Shown here piece by piece: positions 19,002 through 27,641 of a stretch of 64,000 bases of DNA. Position 1 is the stretch's first letter; the number at the start of each line of letters is the position of its first letter. The DNA is taken from contig DATNQN010000035.1 in NCBI GenBank assembly GCA_036703985.1, positions 36,701 to 100,700 on the forward strand, given 5' to 3'. The translations under genes and the position numbers were made by a program. The notes under the pieces were generated by a model. That model saw only the letters and a program-made list of their open reading frames with translations, was not told the DNA's origin and ran no database searches. Source of the stretch: Leptolyngbyaceae cyanobacterium. Lineage in GTDB: Bacteria; Cyanobacteriota; Cyanobacteriia; Cyanobacteriales; Aerosakkonemataceae.

Positions 19002-19034
19002 TCCAGGATTCGTACTGGAAACCGAAGGTGAACC
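18986..19034 (+). promoter_or_regulatory. Antiterminator pairing of attenuator 1
   Basis: Segment A, GGTTCACC (18986-18993, in the leader peptide frame), is the exact complement of segment C, GGTGAACC (19027-19034). Segment C shares AACC with the terminator stem that begins at 19031, so A:C and the terminator cannot both form fully. A ribosome stalled on the aromatic codons (18963-18980) would leave most of A free, and readthrough follows. A ribosome reaching the stop at 18999 would cover A, and termination follows. The mechanism is inferred from the sequence. Confidence 0.6.
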
Positions 19035-19064
19035 GCAGAACAAAATCTGCGGTTTTTGTTTTTT
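19031..19064 (+). terminator. Intrinsic terminator of attenuator 1
   Basis: Nine-base stem AACCGCAGA / TCTGCGGTT with a six-base loop (19040-19045), followed by TTTGTTTTTT. A textbook Rho-independent terminator, yet it lies between a promoter and the gene it serves. Confidence 0.82.
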
Positions 19065-19068
19065 AAGG

Positions 19069-19094
19069 GTTTGTAGTAAGGACTTCAGTCCTCA
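19069..19094. repeat. Dispersed GTAGTGAGGACT-type palindrome, copy 2
   Basis: GTTTGTAGTAAGGACTTCAG followed by TCCTCAT is a shortened relative of the palindrome at 988-1019. It lies between the two attenuators and may have been inserted there. Confidence 0.65.
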
Positions 19095-19113
19095 TATCCA
19101 CGGGTTAAACACG

Positions 19114-19179
19114 ATGACAGCATCTCTATTCAGTTGGTTTTACGGTTTTTACTTTTGGCCCAGAAACGGTTCCGGGTAA
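19114..19179 (+). CDS. Aromatic-rich leader peptide 2
   Basis: A 21-codon frame with eight aromatic residues; residues 6-15 read FSWFYGFYFW. All three aromatic amino acids are again represented. The last four codons before the stop (19168-19179) contain GGTTCCGGGT, which repeats exactly the 3' arm of the following terminator (19224-19233) and so can replace it in pairing. Leader 2 therefore copies the logic of leader 1 with a different sequence, which argues against chance. It has no strong Shine-Dalgarno. Confidence 0.75.
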   Translation: MTASLFSWFYGFYFWPRNGSG

Positions 19180-19216
19180 GTAAATGTCGTGCCAACGCAT
19201 CACCACCACCCGGAAC
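19168..19216 (+). promoter_or_regulatory. Antiterminator pairing of attenuator 2
   Basis: Segment A, GTTCCGGGT (within 19168-19177, at the end of leader peptide 2), is complementary to segment C, ACCCGGAAC (19208-19216). C is also the 5' arm of the terminator. The stall codons (19135-19158) lie about ten bases upstream of A, so a stalled ribosome would leave A free to pair with C and block the terminator. Confidence 0.65.
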
Positions 19217-19239
19217 TGTAACAGGTTCCGGGTTTTTTT
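19208..19239 (+). terminator. Intrinsic terminator of attenuator 2
   Basis: Stem ACCCGGAAC (19208-19216) with GTTCCGGGT (19225-19233), an eight-base loop, then a run of seven T. It ends 38 bases before the DAHP synthase start, and AAGGAG of that gene follows at 19264. Confidence 0.85.
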
Positions 19240-19277
19240 GTTAACTACACTTTTTCATTTCATAAGGAGAAACTCAA

Positions 19278-20135
19278 ATGTTACAAGCTAAACTCGCTTC
19301 TCAAACTGAAACCGATCGGCAAACCGTTATCCAAATTTCGGATAAGGTAAAAATAGGCGGCAAAGACTTGATAATTATCGGTGGGCCTTGTGCAGTAGAA
19401 AGCCTCTCCCAGATGGAAGAAGTCGCCTCGCACCTATCTACCGCACCAGTGCAAGCTTTACGGGGTGGCGTTTACAAACCGCGCACTTCTCCCTACGCTT
19501 TCCAAGGTTTAGGGATGGAAGGTTTGGAGATTTTGGCAGAAGTTAGTCAGCGCTACAATTTACCAGTAGTCACCGAAGTCATGGCTATTTCACAAATTGA
19601 TGCGATCGCAGCCTACGCCGATATGCTACAAGTAGGTAGTCGCAATATGCAAAACTTCGACTTACTCAAAGCATTAGGACAAGCAGGTAAACCAATCCTA
19701 CTCAAACGCGGTTTAGCTGCAACTATAGAAGAATTTCTCAATGCAGCCGAATATATATTAAGTCACGGAAATCCTGACGTGGTGCTGTGCGAACGGGGTA
19801 TCCGCAGTTTCGATAACTATACTCGCAACGTCTTAGATTTAGGTGCAGTCGCCGCCCTCAAACAACTAACTCACCTGCCAGTAATTGTAGACCCCTCCCA
19901 CGCAGTAGGCAAACGGGAATTAGTAGCACCATTAGCAAAAGCTGCCATTGCTTGCGGCGCAGATGGATTAATTATCGAATGTCACCCAGAACCGGAAAAG
20001 TCCGTTTCCGATGCACGTCAAGCACTTTCTTTAGAAGATATGGTGCAATTAGTTCACAATTTAAGACCAGTAGCAGAAGCAGTCGGCAGGCGCATTCCTA
20101 CTCTGAAAAATCAACCTCAACTTCTCGCAGCATAG
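19278..20135 (+). CDS. aroF: 3-deoxy-7-phosphoheptulonate (DAHP) synthase, type I-beta
   Basis: A 285-residue enzyme joining PEP and erythrose 4-phosphate, the first step of the shikimate route to Phe, Tyr and Trp. The metal-binding Cys38 is in GGPCAVES. KPRTSPYAFQG, LLKRG, DPSHAVGKRE and ECHPEPEKS complete the active site. At this length it is a bare catalytic barrel of the KDO8P-synthase-like I-beta group: neither an N-terminal ferredoxin-like regulatory domain nor a chorismate mutase domain is present, so it may be insensitive to feedback inhibition. The start is fixed by AAGGAG at 19264. It is preceded by two tandem aromatic attenuators and followed by its own terminator. Cytosolic. Confidence 0.95.
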   Translation: MLQAKLASQTETDRQTVIQISDKVKIGGKDLIIIGGPCAVESLSQMEEVASHLSTAPVQALRGGVYKPRTSPYAFQGLGMEGLEILAEVSQRYNLPVVTEVMAISQIDAIAAYADMLQVGSRNMQNFDLLKALGQAGKPILLKRGLAATIEEFLNAAEYILSHGNPDVVLCERGIRSFDNYTRNVLDLGAVAALKQLTHLPVIVDPSHAVGKRELVAPLAKAAIACGADGLIIECHPEPEKSVSDARQALSLEDMVQLVHNLRPVAEAVGRRIPTLKNQPQLLAA

Positions 20136-20136
20136 C

Positions 20137-20168
20137 AAATAGGATGGGTATTGCTCATCCTATTTTTG
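20137..20168 (+). terminator. Terminator of the DAHP synthase gene
   Basis: Ten-base stem AAATAGGATG / CATCCTATTT with a nine-base loop, starting right after the stop codon and running into a T-rich stretch. Confidence 0.8.
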
Positions 20169-20177
20169 TATACTTAA

Positions 20178-20206
20178 AAACCCGGTTTCTTGAAGAAACC
20201 GGGTTT
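20178..20206. repeat. ACCCGGTTTCTT hairpin, copy 1
   Basis: Perfect inverted repeat AAACCCGGTTTCTT with AAGAAACCGGGTTT. Nearly the same hairpin recurs at 22180-22212, after the next gene. It is a dispersed repeat that may also act as a terminator. Confidence 0.7.
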
Positions 20207-20279
20207 CTGTTTCGGCTTATTCATCAATAACAAACTTTGACAATTTTTTTAGAAGAGGATAACAGTGAGTAGAAGGGAA

Positions 20280-20306
20280 GGTGCGTTACGCTAGCGCTAA
20301 CGCACC
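20280..20306. repeat. GGTGCGTTA...TAACGCACC palindrome, copy 1
   Basis: Arms GGTGCGTTA and TAACGCACC around a nine-base centre, followed by CTACAA. The same unit is at 37383-37411. Common cyanobacterial intergenic repeat type. Confidence 0.65.
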
Positions 20307-20396
20307 CTACAAAGCTCAGGAGTAGATTTTTTAGGAAATATGGATTACTATTGAGGATGTCCCTTGCGTACCACATATTGAAGTGGATAGGAGGCA

Positions 20397-22175
20397 ATGA
20401 ATGATTGGCGTTATTTCTTTCATCACGTTCCCGGTAATTTAGAGAAAGGCACTTATCGCATTTTTGAACCAGAGTGGAAAGCAGAAATATTGCACTGGTT
20501 CAGTCGAGAAGATATCCCCAAAGAACAAAAAGAAGAGTTCGTTAAGGCTCTACTAAATTTCGATGACGGATGCGGAAATTTTTATCGATATCGAGCTTTT
20601 TTCCTAGCTTCAGAAGCTTTAGCTTATTTCCCAGAATGCAGTTTGGGCGATGCAATTGTCAAACAGTTGCTCGATTGGAGTTATGTCTATTTTGGCTGGA
20701 AAAAATTTCCCTTGCGACTGCACGATGCAGCAAAAGCCGCACTGAAATTAACGGACAAAAAACGGGTAATTGCTGCTTTTGTTAGCTTTCTCCATCATAC
20801 TGAAACTCGGCTGGCTTTGCGATGGGCGGCTGAGAAATTGGGAAAACTCGATCGCGGAAACAAAAATGCGATCGCAGCTTTATTGCTACTATTGCAAGTA
20901 ACTCAGGATTCATCCACGCAAATCAAGGCGATTCGCAGCTTGGGGGAAATTGCCTCTGGGAATGAAATTGCGATCGCTACTTTAATTCACCTGATGCAGA
21001 CGACGCTGAATAAGAATGTTTGTTACAGTGCGATCGCATCTTTGGATAAAATAGGTTTTGGCAATCAAACCGCTATTTCTTCCCTCCTCGAATTCTTGCA
21101 GATCAACCGAGGCGATAACATCTGTTTTGATGCAGCTAAAGCTTTGTGGCAAATCGATCCAGGTAATGCAGTTGCGATCGATAATTTAGTAGAGATAATT
21201 GCAACTACTAGAAATGCAGTTCTAGTTGGAAAGGCTGCTAAATACTTAGCCGAAAACGATCCTGCGAACCTAGCTGCGGTTGCTGCTTTAACGGAGAGAA
21301 TTGAAACTAGCCAGGATACATGGCTACTTTTTGTATCTGCTTTCTTCTTAGGCGAATTCGATCGAGGAAATAAACTCACTGACTCTACTATAACTCAAAT
21401 CATTCAAACTACCGAAGATAACTGGACATCCTATCTTGTTTATGAAGATTTGGATATTGAGCCTGAATTTAGCCCGCACAATAAAATTGCGATCGCCGCT
21501 TTTTTGCAAATACTGGAAACCAGCGAAAATGAATTAAGACGTTTGAGAGCCGCTGAATTACTCTTGCAAATTGACCCTAGCAACGAAACAGCAATCTCCT
21601 CTATGTGGGATATATTTCAAAGCTCTGAGGATGAATGGAGGCGTTTGATATGTGCTGAAATTTTGCTACAAATTGAACCGAACAACAAAACTGCAATTAC
21701 CGCTCTCTTGCAGATCCTAGAAACTACTGAGGATGAATGGAACCGTTTGAAAGTAATTAAGTTTTTGTTGCAAAATAAAGAACACCAACAAAAAGCAATT
21801 GATAATCTCATTAATTGGATTGAGACAAATGAAGATGAAGAATTTCTCTTTTGGCTAACTGGAAGATTAGGAGAACTTGACCTCGTTAACAAAATAGCGA
21901 GAACTCAGCTTGACCAAATTATCGCTATCTTTGTCCGCTTGATGCAAACCCACAAAGATAGCAATTATGAATCCTGTCTCTGCTTTAGAGCCGATTTCCT
22001 AAAGGAAATTCTTCCAAGTGATTATTTACCCCAAGTAATCAAATCCCTTAAAAACTATCTGAGCGAACAGTTTTACAAGAGCAGTTCTTATCGCTATGAA
22101 GCAGCGTTTAACCCGATCTGGCATTGTGCCGAAAACATGAATTATCCAGCTTTCTATAAAGCTTGGCACAATTAG
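20397..22175 (+). CDS. HEAT-repeat protein
   Basis: A 592-residue soluble protein. After an N-terminal region with MNDWRYFFHHVPGN, it is built from about ten HEAT-like helical pairs of 40-45 residues between residues 115 and 520. They have a recurrent pattern of Asp-x-x-Asn, then AI-x-x-LLxxLQ, then TTxD, then RxxAAExLxxI. The motif period is visible in phrases such as IDPSNETAIS and IEPNNKTAIT. Such arrays act as protein-binding scaffolds; in cyanobacteria relatives include phycobilin lyase-like proteins, but no lyase signature is evident. The start is supported by TAGGAGG five bases upstream of the ATG. Monocistronic. Confidence 0.8.
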   Translation: MNDWRYFFHHVPGNLEKGTYRIFEPEWKAEILHWFSREDIPKEQKEEFVKALLNFDDGCGNFYRYRAFFLASEALAYFPECSLGDAIVKQLLDWSYVYFGWKKFPLRLHDAAKAALKLTDKKRVIAAFVSFLHHTETRLALRWAAEKLGKLDRGNKNAIAALLLLLQVTQDSSTQIKAIRSLGEIASGNEIAIATLIHLMQTTLNKNVCYSAIASLDKIGFGNQTAISSLLEFLQINRGDNICFDAAKALWQIDPGNAVAIDNLVEIIATTRNAVLVGKAAKYLAENDPANLAAVAALTERIETSQDTWLLFVSAFFLGEFDRGNKLTDSTITQIIQTTEDNWTSYLVYEDLDIEPEFSPHNKIAIAAFLQILETSENELRRLRAAELLLQIDPSNETAISSMWDIFQSSEDEWRRLICAEILLQIEPNNKTAITALLQILETTEDEWNRLKVIKFLLQNKEHQQKAIDNLINWIETNEDEEFLFWLTGRLGELDLVNKIARTQLDQIIAIFVRLMQTHKDSNYESCLCFRADFLKEILPSDYLPQVIKSLKNYLSEQFYKSSSYRYEAAFNPIWHCAENMNYPAFYKAWHN

Positions 22176-22179
22176 CCCC

Positions 22180-22212
22180 AGAAACCCGGTTTCTCTGAGA
22201 AACCGGGTTTCT
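22180..22212. terminator. ACCCGGTTTCT hairpin, copy 2, between convergent genes
   Basis: AGAAACCCGGTTTCT paired with AGAAACCGGGTTTCT between two convergent stop codons; CTTTAT follows on the plus strand. It could end both transcripts. The sequence is shared with 20178-20206. Confidence 0.6.
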
Positions 22213-22221
22213 TTATCGTAC

Positions 22222-22905
22222 TTATTCAGCTTTTAAATTAGCAATCTGTTGTGCAAACCAAGCAGCAGCACTACCATTTGTTCCCTCTTTCAACCGTGCC
22301 AAAGTTTCCTCTAACAAAGCAATAGGCAATCCTTCTAAAGCTAAAGATGTGTCGCATTGTTGATAAATGCCATTTGACTGCAACTGAAATGCAAATACTC
22401 TTAAACCTTGTACGTCAATTACCCAATATTCGGGAATTCCCAGATCAGCATAAAGTTTTTTCTTTTCATCTAAATCGGTTGCCAAAGTTGTATCGGAAAC
22501 TTCGCCAATTAAGTTAGGTACTCGCCACCTATTCAAATCGATTCGGCGCGGTTCTCCTTCTTGCCAACGGGGATAGTCATCACCCAAATAAAGCACTAAA
22601 TCCGGTGCGCCCGATTGTTTTGGTGCTTTTTCTAATAAGCAACCGCCTAGCAAGCTGTATATTTGTTCTGGTCTTTGAATGAACCAGAAACCAAATATCA
22701 ATGTGAACAGTTCGTTAATAATAGCGTGATTAATTCCTTCCCAACCCATATCAATTACCAAAAGACGGTTTATATGAAAAAATAAGCGCATCCGGTTATT
22801 AGTTCGATCGTCGCGATAAACTAAATAATCTTCCCAGGTAGCGGGTTTCCAAAGATGCAGAATTTTTGCTGTTGTTTGGCTGACTATGGAGGCTGAGGCA
22901 GTCAT
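22222..22905 (-). CDS. Uma2 family (DUF820) putative endonuclease
   Basis: A 227-residue protein of the PD-(D/E)XK-fold Uma2 family, which occurs in many copies per cyanobacterial genome. The core runs APDLVLYLGDDYPRW, then VPNLIGEVSDTT, then DEKKKLYADLGIPEYWVIDV. The Asp of PDLVL, the Glu of IGEVSD and the Lys of the KKKLY helix are the expected catalytic residues. The biological role is unsettled; links to mobile elements and DNA repair are suggested. It is monocistronic. Confidence 0.9.
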   Translation of the reverse strand: MTASASIVSQTTAKILHLWKPATWEDYLVYRDDRTNNRMRLFFHINRLLVIDMGWEGINHAIINELFTLIFGFWFIQRPEQIYSLLGGCLLEKAPKQSGAPDLVLYLGDDYPRWQEGEPRRIDLNRWRVPNLIGEVSDTTLATDLDEKKKLYADLGIPEYWVIDVQGLRVFAFQLQSNGIYQQCDTSLALEGLPIALLEETLARLKEGTNGSAAAWFAQQIANLKAE

Positions 22906-23207
22906 GGTACTAACGCTGATATGAATCGTAAAATAATTATATCTTTTCTTTATATTTATAAATTTTGCGATCGCACATTCTTTTCATATCAGCGTACCAG
23001 CTATATTAATTAGTGTCTTAACTTGTAGGGAGAGCAAGTTTAAATTTTCACCAAACTGAAGTACGAATTTAAGCTGTCAGGAAACAGCATAATCATTTTA
23101 CTCGTACCAATATATTTATGATGCCGTATCCCTACAAAACTGTTGAACGATTATTAATCTAAAAGACACCCAAAAGCAGATTTTTGCGTGTCTTTGATTA
23201 GTTTATG
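22906..23207. other. Intergenic region with a 12-13-bp inverted repeat
   Basis: ACGCTGATATGAA (22913-22925) and its complement TTCATATCAGCGT lie about 60 bases apart, with a partial GGTAC extension on both sides. The first arm is directly upstream of the Uma2 start codon, so it may be an operator or the ends of a small lost element. The rest (23000-23207) shows no gene. Confidence 0.5.
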
Positions 23208-25661
23208 CTAAGCCGAATATTCTTCTATTAACTTGACTATTTCACGATCTTCAAATTCATTGGCTAATTCTAAAATTCGATCGATAAAAGCAGTATATTT
23301 AACATCTAGTTTTCCGATGCGTTGAGCTTCTGCTTCAATAGCTGCAATATCGCCCATTTTTGCCATTTCATATAATTTTGCTAATTCTTCTAATGGCGGT
23401 ACTACTAATTCATTGTCGGTTTTACTAGTAGTAGCTATTATTGGAGATGGCTGATTTTGATGTTCGTATATCCATTCAAGATTCAAATATTTTTGTAAGT
23501 AAAAAAGCAGTTTATCTAGGTCAACTGGTTTACTAATAAACTCATTACAGCCAACAGCCATACTTTTTGCTTGGTCTTCATTTAATACGCTAGCGCTAGA
23601 AGCGATTACGATCGTATTTTGGAATGCTTCGGACTGCCGCAAGCGGCGAGTAAATTCAAAACCATCTAAAATTGGCATGACCAAATCGGTAATAATTAAA
23701 TCTGGTTTAAATGTAGTGGCTACAGCAAAACCTTCTTCGCCGTTTTCAGCTTCCGCACATTGAAATCCTAAAGAATTTAGCAATTCTAATAGTACGATTC
23801 TGTTTACTTTTTTGTCATCTAATATCAAAATCTTACGCTGCTTACCAGCGTAACTAACTATTTTACCTTGTTCGTTGTTCGCAGCAGAATTTACCCATTC
23901 TTTAGCTTCAGCAAATTCTACGTCAAACCAAAATTTACTACCTACATTTGGCGTACTACTTACTTGAATATTGCTACCCATTAAAATAACGATTTTTTGA
24001 CTGATAGCCAACCCCAAACCAGTACCTTCGGCACGGCGAAAATTAGCACCAGCTTGCTCAAAAGGCATAAAAATTTTTTCTAATTGTTTTGCTGAAATAC
24101 CGACTCCGGTATCTTCAATGGAAAAGCGAATTAATGCGATTGTGGCGTCTGGAATAGAATAGCGATCGAGCAGTGTAACGTTAAAGTTAATATTACCGCG
24201 ATCGGTAAATTTGATCGCATTTCCTAATAGGTTAATTAAAACTTGCCGCAGGCGTTTATCATCAGCATGAATTCCGATTGGCAAATCTGGATCGGCGTAA
24301 TAATTAAATCCAATTGTTTTCTGTTCGGCGCGAATGCGAGACATTTCTACTACTGCTGACAAAAAAGAAGGAAAATGAAAATCTTTTGGATAAAGTTCCA
24401 TCCGACGCGCTTCAATTTTAGACAAATCGAGAATATCATTAATTAAATTCAGTAAGTGATTACCGCATTGGTATATTACTTCAATGCTCTGACGATGCAA
24501 GTTAAGATCGGAAGCACGAGCTAAAATTTGAGCATAGCCTAAAATACCGTTGAGAGGTGTTCTTAGTTCGTGACTCATGTTAGCTAAAAATTCACTTTTA
24601 GCCCGATTAGCAACTTCTGCTGCTTCTTTAGATTCCCGCAATTGAGCAGTTCGCTTTTCAACGGTAATTTCTAATTCTTCATTGATTTTGACTAAACTTT
24701 TTTCTGCTTCTTCTCGTTCGATAATTACTGCTGATAAAATCAACGTGGTAACGGTAATTACCCCAATAAAAGTTTGTAGTAATAGCAGGGTTTCATTAAG
24801 GCTATCTTGATTGAATGAAGTATTTCCTCGCACTGCGCCTACGATCGCGATCGCAGATACTAAAAAAATAGCAGTAACTACCCCTTTTGGCCCAAATCGA
24901 AAAGCCGCCCATACTAATAAAGGGACTAGCATATATTCTATGGGATAGCTATAACCAAAGGCAATTTGACCGATTACCAACATTAATATCAACCAAATCC
25001 CAACTTCTATAATTGCCGGAGAATCTAACTTAAACAGAGATGGTAATAATTTTATTTTCTGTGTTTGTTTGGAAAATCTTGAGCCATTTGGTTGACTCCA
25101 AATTAATAACAAAGGAGAAAATACCAAAACACCCATCAAATCTCCCAGCCAAAAAGTTAGCCACGTATTCCCATAATCTGCTAAGTTGATAAAACCACAC
25201 AAATACATGGTAACTACGCCAAATGTTGGACTAATCATGCAGCTAAAAATTTCAATACCAGAAAACTTAAAGACGTTTTCAGCAGTATCAAAAATTCGGT
25301 TTGAATGAATCAATCTTCTAATAAAAATAGCACCGACTAGCGCTTGTAATACTGAACCGATCGCAATGCCGAATCCCGTCGCGATCGACATAGAAATCAA
25401 CCCTGTATTAGTAATAAAAGCCAACGTTGCGGCAATAAACGCTCCGCACCAAATACCGACCCAAATATCATAACCGAATGTTAAAAAACAAACTAATGCA
25501 ATCCCAGAAGGGGGATAAACAGGCGTGACGAATCCGGGAGGGATAGCTAACAATTGACCGAGTTTAGCGGTAATGTAATAAACGGCAGCAATTGCTAGCG
25601 CTAATAACAGCTTTTTTGTCGATTTTGGAAATAATTGATCTAGTAAATTACGCATAAGCAT
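23208..25661 (-). CDS. MASE1-domain hybrid histidine kinase / response regulator
   Basis: An 817-residue membrane kinase. Residues about 15-315 form eight or so membrane segments of the MASE1 sensory type ([33 protein letters not shown]). A coiled coil follows, then HisKA with His364 ([10 protein letters not shown]), HATPase_c ([25 protein letters not shown]), a REC domain ([16 protein letters not shown]) and a helical C-terminal tail. From the HisKA onward it is closely similar to the kinase at 14125-17475, so the two share an output module but have different sensors. It is the second gene after a REC-kinase, 33 bases downstream. Confidence 0.92.
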   Translation of the reverse strand: MLMRNLLDQLFPKSTKKLLLALAIAAVYYITAKLGQLLAIPPGFVTPVYPPSGIALVCFLTFGYDIWVGIWCGAFIAATLAFITNTGLISMSIATGFGIAIGSVLQALVGAIFIRRLIHSNRIFDTAENVFKFSGIEIFSCMISPTFGVVTMYLCGFINLADYGNTWLTFWLGDLMGVLVFSPLLLIWSQPNGSRFSKQTQKIKLLPSLFKLDSPAIIEVGIWLILMLVIGQIAFGYSYPIEYMLVPLLVWAAFRFGPKGVVTAIFLVSAIAIVGAVRGNTSFNQDSLNETLLLLQTFIGVITVTTLILSAVIIEREEAEKSLVKINEELEITVEKRTAQLRESKEAAEVANRAKSEFLANMSHELRTPLNGILGYAQILARASDLNLHRQSIEVIYQCGNHLLNLINDILDLSKIEARRMELYPKDFHFPSFLSAVVEMSRIRAEQKTIGFNYYADPDLPIGIHADDKRLRQVLINLLGNAIKFTDRGNINFNVTLLDRYSIPDATIALIRFSIEDTGVGISAKQLEKIFMPFEQAGANFRRAEGTGLGLAISQKIVILMGSNIQVSSTPNVGSKFWFDVEFAEAKEWVNSAANNEQGKIVSYAGKQRKILILDDKKVNRIVLLELLNSLGFQCAEAENGEEGFAVATTFKPDLIITDLVMPILDGFEFTRRLRQSEAFQNTIVIASSASVLNEDQAKSMAVGCNEFISKPVDLDKLLFYLQKYLNLEWIYEHQNQPSPIIATTSKTDNELVVPPLEELAKLYEMAKMGDIAAIEAEAQRIGKLDVKYTAFIDRILELANEFEDREIVKLIEEYSA

Positions 25662-25694
25662 AAATGAAAATACCTTAAATATCGAGGTAAATAT

Positions 25695-27011
25695 TTATTT
25701 AACAGGTAAGGTAACTGTAAATTCCGTACCTTTTCCCGGCGAGGAAATAAAACTTAGCGTTCCTCCATGTTTATCTTCAACTATATGACGAGCAATTGTC
25801 AGACCTAAACCAGTTCCTTTGTTAGGTAATTTGGTGGTAAAAAATTGCTCGAATACTTTTGATTGATTTTCCGGTTTCATTCCAATACCATTATCTGAGA
25901 TCGAAATAATTACCATATTGTTTTCTTGTTGGAATTTTGTCCGAATAGTAATCTGGTTGGGATTAGCTTTTATTTCTGCAACAGTGCGTCCGATATTAGT
26001 TTCTTCCACTGCATCGATCGCATTTGCCAATAAATTCATAAACACCTGATTTAATGGCCCTGGATAGCAATTAATTTCCGGCAAAATATCATATTCTTTT
26101 ATCACTTTTATGCTCGGTCTAATTTCATTTGATTTCAATCGGTGTTTAAACAGTAGTAGAGTACTATCTAGTCCTTCATGAGGATTAAATAGTAATTTAT
26201 TTTGTGCATCGCTACGCGAAAAAGATCGCATAGACTGGTTAATTTCTGAAATACGCTTTGTTCCTTCTTTCATCGAAATAATTAAATTGAGCAGGTCTTC
26301 TTTGATATAATTTAGCTCTGAAAAATCAATATTTTCAATAATTTCCGGTACGGGATTCGGATAGTTTATTTGATAAAGGTTGATGGCATTAATTAGTTGT
26401 TTGGCATAATCATGAGCGTATTTGAGGTTACCATCAATAAAATTAATTGGATTGTTGATTTCGTGGGTTATGCCTGCCATTAGTTGGCCTAAAAAAGACA
26501 TCTTTTCACTGAAAATTAATTGTGCTTGAGCTTTTTGTAGTTCGGCTGTCCGTTCTTCTACTTTTGATTCCAATAATTCATTCATTTCATGTAAGTGAGC
26601 ATTTTTTTCTGCCAACTCTTTCGCCAAATAACGCAGCTTCAAATGTAGATTAACTCGTGCCATTAACTCGTCCGGTTGGAACGGTTTTGTAACGTAGTCT
26701 ACCGCGCCCAAAGACAAGCCTTTTACTTTATTTTCTGTTTCGGCTAAAGCAGTCATAAAAATTATCGGTAAATCTTGATATTTGGGATTACTTTTCACAA
26801 TTTCACAAGTAGTAAAACCGTCAATTCCCGGCATCATCACATCAAGTAAAACCAAATCCGGGTTACCGACTTCTAATTTTTCGATCGCGCTTTCACCGTC
26901 TTTAGCAACTAGAACCCTAAATCCATCCTGTTTCAATAGGTCGTAAAGAACTTTAATATTAGTAGGGTTATCATCAACAATTAGTACCGTACTCTGTTCT
27001 AGGAATTTCAT
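25695..27011 (-). CDS. REC-linked histidine kinase (paralogue)
   Basis: A 438-residue protein with an N-terminal REC domain (Asp57 in LVLLDVMMPGIDG; Lys in VDYVTKPFQ), a coiled coil, a HEINNP-type HisKA with His183, and HATPase_c (NGIGM, GTGLGLTI). Layout and wording match the protein at 17481-18809. Here it is the first gene of the pair and the sensor kinase is second, the reverse of the other locus. Likely a phosphorelay partner of the MASE1 kinase. Confidence 0.92.
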   Translation of the reverse strand: MKFLEQSTVLIVDDNPTNIKVLYDLLKQDGFRVLVAKDGESAIEKLEVGNPDLVLLDVMMPGIDGFTTCEIVKSNPKYQDLPIIFMTALAETENKVKGLSLGAVDYVTKPFQPDELMARVNLHLKLRYLAKELAEKNAHLHEMNELLESKVEERTAELQKAQAQLIFSEKMSFLGQLMAGITHEINNPINFIDGNLKYAHDYAKQLINAINLYQINYPNPVPEIIENIDFSELNYIKEDLLNLIISMKEGTKRISEINQSMRSFSRSDAQNKLLFNPHEGLDSTLLLFKHRLKSNEIRPSIKVIKEYDILPEINCYPGPLNQVFMNLLANAIDAVEETNIGRTVAEIKANPNQITIRTKFQQENNMVIISISDNGIGMKPENQSKVFEQFFTTKLPNKGTGLGLTIARHIVEDKHGGTLSFISSPGKGTEFTVTLPVK

Positions 27012-27528
27012 ATTTTTATTCCACTAGATAAACACGATTACGTAAAAGCAGTTTTTCTCTGATTTTATCAACAATTTAAAAGTGGATTTTTTCCTGAATT
27101 TAAACTCTCCTATTATTAAATACCTAATTTTAATTTGCACTGTTTAGACAAGTTTGTGCGAGAAGATAGAGAATTTAAGGAGAACTTAAGAAAATTTGCC
27201 ATCAAATTTACGACTTTTCTACCACTTTTATGTTAACCGAAGTTGGCCGTAAATCTTGAAATCAAGATATCGCATATATTTCAGGCTTTACTTTTTCATG
27301 ATTCCGCTTTTTCTATCAAAAAAATATAATCAATTGAATAGTAAGGCTTTTATAATATACTCTAAGGAAAGTAAAAAATAGCAGTAAATTTTTACACAAA
27401 TAGGGGCGTTCGCGTAGGGTTTCCCTACAAATTACTCGCAATTTTATTATAAATCTTAATATTTTTATAATTAATTCGTGATTTTTTTTAATAAGAAAAG
27501 TCCTCTTTATAAGAGGACTAATATAAAA
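27012..27528. terminator. Intergenic region with a minus-strand terminator-like hairpin
   Basis: Promoter region of the REC-kinase gene, AT-rich, with no gene seen. At 27499-27519 a stem AGTCCTCT / AGAGGACT is followed on the minus strand by TTTTCTTATT, a plausible terminator for the FMN reductase gene transcribed towards it. Confidence 0.45.
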
Positions 27529-27632
27529 TATAGCGATCCTAGATGAATTGCGAACAAATCAACCCCTCCCAACCCTCCCCTTACCAAGGGGAGGGCTAGG
27601 GTGGGGTTGATTACTTAAATAGGATCGCTATA
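27529..27632. mobile_element. 104-bp MITE-like element, copy 1
   Basis: Ends are perfect 12-base inverted repeats, TATAGCGATCCT and AGGATCGCTATA. The centre holds CCCTCCCCTTACCAAGGGGA, itself palindromic. A second copy lies at 30120-30223 in inverted orientation; hand alignment shows about five differences in 104 bases. There is no coding potential, so it would need a transposase from elsewhere. Confidence 0.75.
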
Positions 27633-27641
27633 TAAGCTAAT

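Noticed and set aside
18986..19034. Part of a tRNA or T-box in the aro leader (GGTTCACC resembles a T-arm)
   Set aside because: No acceptor or anticodon stems, and no T-box consensus bulge. The leader-peptide attenuator explains all stems.
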